DNA from: Photobacterium marinum
GTDB taxonomy: Bacteria > Pseudomonadota > Gammaproteobacteria > Enterobacterales > Vibrionaceae
Assembly (NCBI RefSeq): GCF_000331515.1
Contig: NZ_AMZO01000038.1
Span: forward strand, 1 to 64,000
Direction: 5' to 3'
DNA: 64,000 nt
Shown here: positions 1-7,370 of the stretch, one piece after another
Position numbering within the stretch: the stretch's first letter is position 1
How the letters are laid out: each line of letters starts with the position of its first letter
Made by a program: the position numbers and the translations under genes
Notes under the pieces: generated by a model
What the model saw: the letters and a program-made list of their open reading frames with translations, nothing else
Told to the model about the DNA's origin: nothing
Database searches by the model: none

Positions 1-10
1 TGAAGTGCAT

Positions 11-42
11 GAAAAAGCCAGCTGGGATTTCCTACTGGCTTC
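11..42. terminator. Bidirectional-looking hairpin terminator at left edge
   Basis: AAGCCAG (15-21) pairs with CTGGCTT (35-41). The left arm is preceded by an A-run and the right arm is followed by CAT and an A-run, so the hairpin could end transcripts leaving the window to the left. Its parent gene lies outside the window. Confidence 0.5.
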
Positions 43-266
43 ATAAAAAAAGCGTCAACCTATTTTAGGACTAGACATACAAGCTTCTAATATTAGCTTC
101 AATTTGGTCAGTATTTGTCGAGGTGATAATGAGATGGACATCTAAGTTTATTATCTATTGCCTAACTAAAGTTGTACTAGGGTAATGGTAAAGGTTGTTG
201 ATCTGAAACTAATTTAGGTTGGCAACGTTCGTTGAGTTTATGAAATAGATTTTAAGGATGAATATT

Positions 267-1403
267 ATGGAGAACAAGATCGGCCTTGCAGTGTCTGGAG
301 GTGGGTATAGAGCAACACTTTACTCATTAGGGGCTATTTGGCGTTTAAATCAGTTTGGGCTCCTACCTAAATTGAAAACAGTCACAAGTGTATCGGGAGG
401 AAGTATTACGACTGCCTATCTAGCGATAAAATGGGACCAATTGCATTTTAATAGTGATGATGTGGCAACTAACTTTGATGAAGTTGTAGCTTTACCTATT
501 CAGCGATTTTGCTCTCGAACAATTGATGTTGAATCCGTATTATCTGGTCTATTCTCTCTTAAAGATACCGTTGGTGATAAAGTTGCTAAGGCTTATGATA
601 AGCATCTTTTTAAGGAAGCAAATATTCAGGACATCCCGAATCATGCTCCGGAGTTTATTTTTTATGGGACTAATTACCAAACTGGTTCAAGTATTCGTAT
701 ACAAAAATCAGGGATTACAGATTACAAGATAGGAAAATATCCAGTTCCTGATTTGCCTATAGCCAAAGTTGTGGGAATATCCAGTGCCTTTCCACCAGTT
801 CTATCGCCAGTTACACTTAAAACGAATCCCAATTTATGGGAGAAGACGCAATATGCAGATTACTTCGAAAATCCATCATTAAGAACGAAGTTGCAACTTA
901 CTGATGGTGGTCTTTATGACAATCTTGGACTGGAAGCTCTCACTAAAGGTAACGGCGATTTTACTCATGTGATTGCCTGTGATGCGGGTGCACCGTTTAA
1001 AGTGCAGACGAACATAAAAACTAATCATGTAAGTCAATTATTACGAATGACGGATTTGATGACAGATCAACAGCGAGCTCTCAGAAAGCGCAAGCTAATA
1101 AGTGATTACAAAAAATTGGATGGTCAGGGACAGCATCAAGTATATGGTGGGACTTATTTTGGTATTAGCACTAAGATTAATAACTATGATTTTACTGATT
1201 CAATGACAACAGATTCAGATTTAACTGCAAATCTGAAAAATTTCCGGACTCGACTTAATGCTTTTAGTGCTGAAGAGCAGGGACGTTTAATTAATTGGGG
1301 ATACGCGCTGTCTGATACGGCTATAAGAAAATGGGTAAGAGAACTACCGGCTGAAAAATTGTTAGTACGCGGCCAGTGGCCGATCATGAAGTATGCTCTT
1401 TAA
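267..1403 (+). CDS. Patatin-like phospholipase/acyl hydrolase
   Basis: Probable cytoplasmic serine acyl hydrolase of the patatin family, about 378 aa. The oxyanion-hole glycine run SGGGYRA is at residues 10-16, the nucleophile elbow SVSGGS places the catalytic serine at Ser43, and the second member of the Ser-Asp dyad is Asp213 in TDGGLYDN. The elbow has Ser where the usual GxSxG has its first Gly. No signal peptide is seen. The ATG at 267 is preferred over the in-frame ATG at 258 because AAGGA (254-258) overlaps the earlier ATG and lies 8 nt before the later one. The gene stands alone, without a recognisable nucleotidyltransferase, ubiquitin-like or CBASS partner, so I do not call it a defence effector. 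Substrate is unknown. Confidence 0.8.
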   Translation: MENKIGLAVSGGGYRATLYSLGAIWRLNQFGLLPKLKTVTSVSGGSITTAYLAIKWDQLHFNSDDVATNFDEVVALPIQRFCSRTIDVESVLSGLFSLKDTVGDKVAKAYDKHLFKEANIQDIPNHAPEFIFYGTNYQTGSSIRIQKSGITDYKIGKYPVPDLPIAKVVGISSAFPPVLSPVTLKTNPNLWEKTQYADYFENPSLRTKLQLTDGGLYDNLGLEALTKGNGDFTHVIACDAGAPFKVQTNIKTNHVSQLLRMTDLMTDQQRALRKRKLISDYKKLDGQGQHQVYGGTYFGISTKINNYDFTDSMTTDSDLTANLKNFRTRLNAFSAEEQGRLINWGYALSDTAIRKWVRELPAEKLLVRGQWPIMKYAL

Positions 1404-1508
1404 GTGGTGAATAACAGGCTAAAGTGTTCTGTATGTTATTTTGCTGCTTGTTATAAATTAGAGGGCAATCAGTTGATATTTGGAGAGAATAGCAAGAGTT
1501 GATGCCAA

Positions 1509-1568
1509 TGGCGTCTGACCGGAGTTGTTTGGACAAGTGCTCCTTGGGAATAGGTCTCACAGACGCCA
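1509..1568. repeat. Long-loop inverted repeat between convergent genes
   Basis: TGGCGTCTG (1509-1517) and CAGACGCCA (1560-1568) are perfect 9-bp arms around 42 nt. A smaller GGAG/CTCC pairing lies inside. No T-run follows on either strand, so it is not a standard intrinsic terminator. It sits between the stop of the patatin gene and the stop of the next gene on the other strand. Confidence 0.5.
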
Positions 1569-1586
1569 CGGGGAGAGTGAAGCAGG

Positions 1587-1952
1587 TTATTTAGCTGGCT
1601 TCAGCATTTCTTCCAGATATCGAACCACGAAAGCTGCATCCTGAGCCGTTGTGTTGATCTTTTCGATAATTGCTTTGGCACGCGCATCATCAGCATTCAG
1701 GCTGGCTGTTACTTTTTCGTTCATTGCGATAGCCATTTCACATTTCTGCTTACAATCAGCAAGCAGCGCATTCAGAAACTGCAGCTCAACTTCTCCACCT
1801 TCGATGAACAGCTTTGAGGCAATGGTATATACAGTGTGGAACTTGTTGGCCATGTCTTTCTGACCAGATTGACTTTCTTTTTCCCAGTCAGCAGCCCAGC
1901 TTTTGAAAATAGTTGCAAGATGCGGGTTGGCAATGATGTTCACTTGTTGCAT
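1587..1952 (-). CDS. Small helical cytoplasmic protein, unknown function
   Basis: A protein of about 121 aa that I do not recognise. It is predicted to be almost wholly alpha-helical, with no signal peptide and no membrane segment. It has two close cysteines (CKQKC) in the middle and an acidic/alanine-rich C-terminal half. The ATG at 1952 is preceded by AAGGA with 10 nt spacing; an in-frame GTG at 1958 is the alternative, with 4 nt spacing. It is convergent with the patatin-like gene and monocistronic. Phasin-like helical proteins have a similar size, but no diagnostic motif was seen, so I leave the function open. Confidence 0.65.
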   Translation of the reverse strand: MQQVNIIANPHLATIFKSWAADWEKESQSGQKDMANKFHTVYTIASKLFIEGGEVELQFLNALLADCKQKCEMAIAMNEKVTASLNADDARAKAIIEKINTTAQDAAFVVRYLEEMLKPAK

Positions 1953-2172
1953 TAACACAGAGTCCTTAGGTTCGGGTTAAGCGTGAATAGTAAAATAGCG
2001 TGAATCATGATGAAAGGGTTTATCGAGGGGATTTCTTTACCTGGATGAAAAGTGATCATTTTAAGAGTGTATGGCGTATCGAATTAAAGTGATTCGCAAA
2101 CTGAACTTATCTGCCTCATTATGATTTAAATGAGAAAAGAGAAGGTAGCGCAACATATCCACGGAGAAGAAA

Positions 2173-2730
2173 ATGATCGGGAAAACATTCGCCATTGCCA
2201 TACTGATGATGTCAGCTTCAATGGTTGTTCATGCTAATGATGAACCACCAGCTGAGTGTGCTGATGTTTTGAATCATACTTTCAACAAGTTAAATTCGTC
2301 GGAAGCACTGTCGATGTGCCAGCAGTTCAATGGGAAGGTGTTATTGATTGTTAATACAGCCAGTCAATGTGGGTTTACTTCTCAGTTTGAGCAACTTGAG
2401 AATATTTATCAACAATACAAAGGTCGTGGATTTACTGTCATTGGATTTCCGTCAAATGACTTTCGGCAAGACAGAGGAAGTGAAGCCGACACTGCGAAGG
2501 TTTGTTATTTAGACTACGGTGTCACATTTCCTATGATGGAGCGTACTCAGATTCGAGGGGTGAGTGCTAATCCAGTGTTTAAAGTATTGGCAGAAAAGAG
2601 TGGTATTACGCCGAAGTGGAATTTTTATAAGTACTTAGTCGATAGAGACGGTGAAGTAGTAAGTGTGTTTGCGAGTAGTACTTTGCCGACGGATGACGCC
2701 ATCACTGAAATGATTGACAATTTGCTTTAA
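2173..2730 (+). CDS. Periplasmic glutathione peroxidase family protein
   Basis: Thiol peroxidase of the GPx family, expected to reduce peroxides in the periplasm. A signal peptide occupies residues 1-21 (cleavage after VVHA). The catalytic Cys66 lies in NTASQCGFT, and the family WNFYKYL segment follows later. The position normally held by the catalytic-tetrad Gln (FPxNQF) is Asp96 here (GFPSNDF), and the resolving-type Cys of FPC is Ser94. The mature part is about 164 aa, normal for bacterial GPx. The donor is more likely a thioredoxin-like protein than glutathione (inference from bacterial homologues). Two further cysteines (29 and 49) near the mature N-terminus could form a disulfide. Monocistronic. 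Confidence 0.88.
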   Translation: MIGKTFAIAILMMSASMVVHANDEPPAECADVLNHTFNKLNSSEALSMCQQFNGKVLLIVNTASQCGFTSQFEQLENIYQQYKGRGFTVIGFPSNDFRQDRGSEADTAKVCYLDYGVTFPMMERTQIRGVSANPVFKVLAEKSGITPKWNFYKYLVDRDGEVVSVFASSTLPTDDAITEMIDNLL

Positions 2731-2830
2731 TCATTAATCATTAATCATTTAAAATTTATGTGACACAGGTACAACTCACTGCTCTTACCAGATAGTAAAC
2801 TTGTTGCTTAATGTTTGTGAGAGTATGCCT

Positions 2831-3490
2831 ATGTCCCTTAAACATGCCGGCTTGAAAACTCGTCACCGCAAAGAGCGTTCAGGCTACCCCAAATCATTAT
2901 CAATGCGGGTACATCGAGCTTTGAGTTGGCTTGAGAAATCTGAGTTGTGCGAAGACTTGGATTCCCAGTACATTTTTTTGTGGATAGCATTTAATGCTGC
3001 TTATGCAAACGATCTTGATCTTGTTAACCGTCCGAGTGAGCGGGAATTGTTCCGGCATTTTCTAGCTCGTCTGGAAAAGATAGATACTAAAAGCAGGCTC
3101 TATAATTTGGTTTGGCAGTCATACTCGAATACGATTCGGGTACTGCTTGATAACCCTTACATCTTTGAACCGTTCTGGGACTATCAGCGGGGCAACATTA
3201 CTAAACGCGCCTGGCAGGAGAAACAAAATAAAGTAAGTGATAAGGCAAACTGGGCTCTCGCCAATAAAGACACCGTATCCCTCCTTTCAATAATCCTCTG
3301 TCGTTGTTATACCCTTCGAAACCAATTAGTCCATGGTGGCGCAATGTGGCAAAGCGATATCAACCGTGAGCAGGTTCGGGATTGTACCCGCATGTTGGCG
3401 GACTTGGTGCCGTTGATTATTGATTTGATGATGGATGGTAAAGATTTAGGGTGGGGTGATTCAGTCTATCCCAACCTTAAAGCAAGTTAG
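2831..3490 (+). CDS. Stand-alone HEPN-domain protein
   Basis: Soluble all-helical protein of about 219 aa. Near the C-terminus it carries RNQLVHGG, the R-N-x3-H motif of HEPN domains, many of which are RNases in toxin-antitoxin, CRISPR or stress systems. An earlier helical region has WIAFNAAY, as in ApeA/MAE_28990-like HEPN proteins. I chose ATG 2831 because GAGAG (2819-2823) is 7 nt upstream; an in-frame ATG at 2825 and a TTG at 2801 are possible. No adjacent MNT nucleotidyltransferase or antitoxin is visible. The gene ends in a strong terminator, so it looks like an independent unit. RNase activity is inference. Confidence 0.6.
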   Translation: MSLKHAGLKTRHRKERSGYPKSLSMRVHRALSWLEKSELCEDLDSQYIFLWIAFNAAYANDLDLVNRPSERELFRHFLARLEKIDTKSRLYNLVWQSYSNTIRVLLDNPYIFEPFWDYQRGNITKRAWQEKQNKVSDKANWALANKDTVSLLSIILCRCYTLRNQLVHGGAMWQSDINREQVRDCTRMLADLVPLIIDLMMDGKDLGWGDSVYPNLKAS

Positions 3491-3520
3491 TGATTATATT
3501 CTCGTAATTTCCAACGTTTT

Positions 3521-3544
3521 GGCTGCCAACTGGCAGCCTTTTTT
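3521..3544 (+). terminator. Intrinsic terminator after HEPN gene
   Basis: GGCTGCCA (3521-3528) and TGGCAGCC (3531-3538) form a GC-rich stem with a 2-nt loop, followed by six T. It lies 30 bases after the HEPN gene stop. Confidence 0.85.
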
Positions 3545-3691
3545 CTATTCAGATCAGACTATGCGGAATTAAGGTGTATTAAAGTTGTTGCATATATGGT
3601 CGATACCTATAACAGATGGAATTGCTTAAGTGTTTCTGCTTTAGGGATACTTCAGATGATGGGGATGAAAGGCATGGAAAGGCTTATTCAG

Positions 3692-4312
3692 ATGATTAAC
3701 AGAAAATCTACTGTATTGTTTATCATCTTGTTTTCTTTAATAACTGCGCCATTTGTCAGTGCAAATCCTTTAGTCGGTAAAATGTATGACTATGAAAGTA
3801 TTGGCGAGTCATTTTGTGATCAGCTTGATCAGGTTTTATCTTTTGAAGGTCGTCTCCAGGCAATTAAAAGCAATAAGCTGGCTTTCTTATCAGATAAGCA
3901 AATAGATGAAGTAAATAGAACTCTGACTAAGTTACGCCATATCAAGCAAATTCATGGTTCCAGAGATCAAGCTAATTTCTATGTGTTGGGTCGAGATATT
4001 GTTGATTCATCTTTGATGGATAATCACTGCTCAGTTCGAAATGTATTGCTAACGACAACCCAGACAATTCAAATCAGTTGTAAGGGACTGGGTTATGAAC
4101 TGGATGGTGAGAACCTGTTTTCTGAATATGAGTACTCAAACTTCTTTCTGACCACCAAACAAAATAATGGTGAAGTTGTCATTAGTGCATATGTTGACGG
4201 AAGGCTGTCTCGTCTGAAACAACAGATAACAGTGGTTGATGATGATATCTCCCGTGTTTATGCCCCGATCCTGCAAGAAAATCAGCGAGTATTTAAAACT
4301 CCCAAGTCGTAA
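3692..4312 (+). CDS. Secreted/periplasmic protein of unknown function
   Basis: Unrecognised exported protein of about 206 aa. The start at ATG 3692 is preferred because GGAAAGG (3676-3682) sits 9 nt upstream and the protein then opens with a clean signal peptide: charged MINRKS, a hydrophobic core, then FVSA/NPLVG cleavage near residue 24. Earlier in-frame ATGs at 3596 and 3674 would add a non-signal extension. The mature protein is mixed alpha/beta with three cysteines (FCDQL, HCSVR, SCKGL). No known domain was identified. It is flanked by a terminator upstream and a short unknown gene downstream. Confidence 0.65.
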   Translation: MINRKSTVLFIILFSLITAPFVSANPLVGKMYDYESIGESFCDQLDQVLSFEGRLQAIKSNKLAFLSDKQIDEVNRTLTKLRHIKQIHGSRDQANFYVLGRDIVDSSLMDNHCSVRNVLLTTTQTIQISCKGLGYELDGENLFSEYEYSNFFLTTKQNNGEVVISAYVDGRLSRLKQQITVVDDDISRVYAPILQENQRVFKTPKS

Positions 4313-4414
4313 TGACTGAATTTATTTGATCAATACGGTGTTTTTATTCACTTGTATTGTAAGTACTCAAATAAAGGTCTACTGTTAATATATACAGTGG
4401 GTTTGGAGGTGCTT

Positions 4415-4696
4415 ATGATACAAGTAAACTTCGAGCTGGCGAAAAAGTCCTATGCGAAGGTACTCAAGTTTCCTTTGGGTGGCGAAATTGAGGAATATGA
4501 ATACCTTGCTCTCAGGGTCTTTCGCTGGGATTTATGCCGGGCCGGGATGCCGATTGATCGGTCATTTGATTTACGCCTGAAAGCATCCGGTTACCGGATG
4601 ATTGCAACTAAGCCGCCAAGTGCACATCGGCCGCTGCCTGCCTGTATCCTTGAAAAAATGAGTGATGATTGGAAACGGGAACATGGTTATCAATAA
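4415..4696 (+). CDS. Small unknown protein (93 aa)
   Basis: Unrecognised basic cytoplasmic protein of 93 aa. ATG 4415 has a strong SD (GGAGGT, 4405-4410), which rules out the longer frame beginning at TTG 4352. The sequence has a PLGGEIEEYEYLALRVFRWDLCRAG core and a short proline-rich stretch (PPSAHRPLPA) before a charged C-terminus. There is no signal or membrane segment. It is convergent with the 5'-nucleotidase gene and shares a bidirectional terminator with it. Function unknown. Confidence 0.6.
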   Translation: MIQVNFELAKKSYAKVLKFPLGGEIEEYEYLALRVFRWDLCRAGMPIDRSFDLRLKASGYRMIATKPPSAHRPLPACILEKMSDDWKREHGYQ

Positions 4697-4720
4697 CACG
4701 AATACAGAAGCGTTATAAAA

Positions 4721-4747
4721 AAGGGCCTTCTGAGTCAGAAAGCCCTT
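4721..4747. terminator. Bidirectional terminator between convergent genes
   Basis: AAGGGC-CTTCTGA pairs with TCAGAA-AGCCCTT across a very short loop, with one mismatch in 13 pairs. A-rich sequence precedes it on the plus strand, so it serves the minus-strand nucleotidase gene and probably also the 93-aa gene. Confidence 0.75.
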
Positions 4748-4782
4748 AGCTTGCTTGTTATGCGGTTTTTTGCATAGTGGTG

Positions 4783-6768
4783 TTATTGCGCGCGGTTGAA
4801 CGTCACAACTTCATAGCTAAGCGGTGCCAGTGCTGGCTGTTCGTCAGCGACATAATCGATAACCGCTTGAGCATCTGTATTACAACGTGTGTTAGCTGCT
4901 TTACAGTTCGGGCCGCTCACTTCGTAGTGAACTTTATATTTTCCGCTCACTTCTTCAATGTTCTTTACTTTAAAGCCGGTTAGTTTGCCATCAACATAAG
5001 CAAGGTCCACGCGACCAGAATCTTTCTGCTGAGCTTTAAACAGCGGTGTCCAGCCATCGTTACCGGTTGCGTTGTAGTTGTTGATAGCAACGTTATAGAT
5101 CTTGCTGTCAACGATTGGTGTCCAGCTTGGATCCGCTTTTGTACCCGTCATTACTTCCACGTAATCCAGCTTACCTTTCTGGTGAGTGGTTGTTTCAGTG
5201 TACTGGTAACGGATGTGACCGCCGTAAGGGAATTTACCTGCGTGGGCACCTTCCGGAAGCGTTGCGGTTACTGCCCCTGTAATCAGCGCTTTGATGTCGG
5301 CACCTTTCACCGGCAGGACTGACATAAAGTTTGAGAAAGGCAGCAGTTCAAGTGATACGTTACCTTCACGGTATTCGCCTGCTTCCATGTTGGTACGGAT
5401 ACCACCGGCACCGATCAGGGCGAAGTCCACTTTCATGCCTGTAACTTTTTGTACTTCTGTGCTGTTTGTCCAGTAGTACTGGCCTTCGGCAACCAGAGGT
5501 GCAACGTCTGAACCATGCTTGTCTGTACCGCGGTCGCCAGGACGACGCTCGTGGTTGATTTCATCAGCGACTTGGGAAATCACGCTACCATATGCTTTAT
5601 CAACAGCTGGCTTGTATTTGCTGTCGATGTGAGAGCGCATTGCTACATCTTCGTCAGTGATGGTGATGTTTTCTTCTTCATCAATAAAGTTCACAACTTT
5701 GGTTGTTTCATCTTTATCGAATTTGCTGCCTGCTTCGCGCATTGGTGAGTGGTAGTACTCATCGTTGCTCAGCATAGTATTCAAACCGTTACAGGCTGCT
5801 ACGTCACCATTTTCATCAAAGCTGACTTTCAGCTGGCCGATAGCCTGAGCATATTGGCCGGCCTGAACAACACAGGTCTGGCTTTCACCGTCAGGGTTAT
5901 TGACCATCTGTGCGTAAATACCGTTATTGGCGTGACCAAGGTTGGTGAAATCGCCCAGCAGGGTGTGGGAGTGGCCGCCGACGATCAGGTCGATACCGTT
6001 AACTTTTGATGCGATATCCAGATCAACAGAGTTACCGATGTGAGTCAGAGCGATGATGTTGTGAATACCTTTGGCTTCCAGCATATCAACGGTTGCCTGA
6101 GCTGATTCCACCATATTGTGGAATTGAACCTTACCTGTGTTTGGTGCCAGGTTAGGCATGTCATCCAGAGCGATACCGAATACGGCTACCAAATCTTTAT
6201 CTTTGGGCAGATTTTCCAGATCAGCTACCGGCGTTTTCTGGTTACCGTCAAACGCAAACACGACGTAAGGCTTCAGGTTGGTTTGATCTTTAAGGTCCGG
6301 GTCTTTGCTGGTATCAACGTTCGCGGCAACAATCGGGAAGTTGATGTCGTTCATAAACTGGTTCAGTTTAGCATTGTTCAGGTCGAATTCGTGGTTACCC
6401 AGAGCCATTGCATCCAGACCCATCTGACTCAGCAGGTCAGCATTCATAGCACCTTCATTCAGTTTGAAGTAGGCACTGCCTTGCCAAGCGTCGCCACCGT
6501 GAAGGAACAGGAAGCTGTTATTTTTCTCTTTAGCGGCTTCTTTGTACTCATTGGCCATCGTTTTCAGACGAGGGTAGCCGCCAAACTCGTTGTAAACCAG
6601 AGTGTCATTAGCCTTGAAGCTGGATTTAACCGGATCAAAATTGGAATGCGTGTCGTTAATATGAGCGACAGTCAGAGTAAATGCGTGTTCCGGTTGTGAA
6701 GGAGTCTGTGCGCAGCCAGCCAGTGCGGCTGTGACAGAAAGTGCGATGAGAGGCTTTGAAAGGTTCAT
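4783..6768 (-). CDS. Lipoprotein 5'-nucleotidase / metallophosphatase (UshA/NutA-like)
   Basis: Surface or periplasmic nucleotide phosphohydrolase expected to dephosphorylate extracellular nucleotides for scavenging. A lipobox LAGC puts the lipidated Cys at residue 19. The calcineurin-like metallophosphatase domain shows the di-metal ligands in HINDTH (Asp39, His41), GGDAW (Asp93), GNHEFD (Asn125-His126), LTHIG and GGHSH. The C-terminal 5'-nucleotidase domain has GAGGIRTNMEAG and the substrate-stacking region NATGNDGW. At 661 aa it is about 100 aa longer than UshA/NutA, with inserts in the middle and near the C-terminus. The product resembles Vibrio NutA-type lipoproteins, but I do not assign a symbol. 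Its leader carries a hairpin and a LacI/PurR-like palindrome (annotated separately). Confidence 0.88.
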   Translation of the reverse strand: MNLSKPLIALSVTAALAGCAQTPSQPEHAFTLTVAHINDTHSNFDPVKSSFKANDTLVYNEFGGYPRLKTMANEYKEAAKEKNNSFLFLHGGDAWQGSAYFKLNEGAMNADLLSQMGLDAMALGNHEFDLNNAKLNQFMNDINFPIVAANVDTSKDPDLKDQTNLKPYVVFAFDGNQKTPVADLENLPKDKDLVAVFGIALDDMPNLAPNTGKVQFHNMVESAQATVDMLEAKGIHNIIALTHIGNSVDLDIASKVNGIDLIVGGHSHTLLGDFTNLGHANNGIYAQMVNNPDGESQTCVVQAGQYAQAIGQLKVSFDENGDVAACNGLNTMLSNDEYYHSPMREAGSKFDKDETTKVVNFIDEEENITITDEDVAMRSHIDSKYKPAVDKAYGSVISQVADEINHERRPGDRGTDKHGSDVAPLVAEGQYYWTNSTEVQKVTGMKVDFALIGAGGIRTNMEAGEYREGNVSLELLPFSNFMSVLPVKGADIKALITGAVTATLPEGAHAGKFPYGGHIRYQYTETTTHQKGKLDYVEVMTGTKADPSWTPIVDSKIYNVAINNYNATGNDGWTPLFKAQQKDSGRVDLAYVDGKLTGFKVKNIEEVSGKYKVHYEVSGPNCKAANTRCNTDAQAVIDYVADEQPALAPLSYEVVTFNRAQ

Positions 6769-6810
6769 TCAATTACCTGTATATCATTTTCTGGGGGTAG
6801 ATAAATAAAT

Positions 6811-6828
6811 GCCCCGCAATAGCGGGGC
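6811..6828 (-). promoter_or_regulatory. GC hairpin in the 5' leader of the 5'-nucleotidase gene
   Basis: GCCCCGC (6811-6817) and GCGGGGC (6822-6828) form a 7-bp GC stem with a 4-nt loop, about 43 nt before the start codon. There is no clean T-run on the minus strand. It could stabilise the leader or be a weak attenuator. Confidence 0.45.
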
Positions 6829-6905
6829 GAGCGCACTATAGCCAGAAACATATGCATGAGCAAACATATTTATTGATAACTAAGTATTTGATTTTATCGT
6901 TTGGC

Positions 6906-6917
6906 GTAAACGTTTAC
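6906..6917. promoter_or_regulatory. LacI/PurR-family-like operator palindrome
   Basis: GTAAACGTTTAC is a perfect 12-bp palindrome with the central AAACGTTT typical of LacI/GalR-family operators, including PurR. It lies 138 bp before the nucleotidase start, so PurR-type control of nucleotide scavenging is an attractive inference. The GH31 gene is 450 bp away. Confidence 0.45.
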
Positions 6918-7370
6918 TTGTTAAGGCTTATAGCATACTGAAAATAAAGGTTTTTCAGGATAGAGGTTGGTTTTGTTAATATTTTGCTCAATAAGTTTGT
7001 TTGCTGACAAATCAAACGGTTGGCCGGATGAAAATCATACGATTGATCTTTGAGTGTTAAAGCAAGGAGAGAAGTGAATTTAGGCTATAACAACTCTAGC
7101 CATTCTAAACCAGAATCCTTGTCACAATCTGTGACTTTGATTTGCTTTTATTTGCACATTTAGTGACGAGTGTTATACAAACAAACTATTGATAATAATC
7201 GCTTTTAAGTTAATTTCCCCCGACGTATATTCCCGTTAATTATATCGAGACAGGCTAGTTCGTACTGTCAGCCATTCTTCTTGTTATTCAACTACGTTAC
7301 TTTGGGTTACGTACGTTGTTTCGAACAGTTCACAGCTGACGTCAACTAGTACCATTTGAAGGGAATAACC

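Larger units (their letters stand above)
6769..7370. other. 602-bp divergent intergenic region
   Basis: Non-coding region between the 5'-nucleotidase (reading left) and the GH31 gene (reading right). It must hold both promoters. Visible elements are a leader hairpin at 6811-6828 and a perfect 12-bp palindrome at 6906-6917. The part from 6930 to 7340 is AT-rich with no open frame that has a ribosome binding site. Confidence 0.7.

Noticed and set aside
267..1403. Patatin-like protein as a CBASS/defence effector
   Set aside because: No cyclase, sensor or partner gene is adjacent; it appears to stand alone.
6118..6699. 193-aa plus-strand frame inside the 5'-nucleotidase gene
   Set aside because: It is antisense to a strongly conserved gene and its protein has no domain, so it is a shadow frame.
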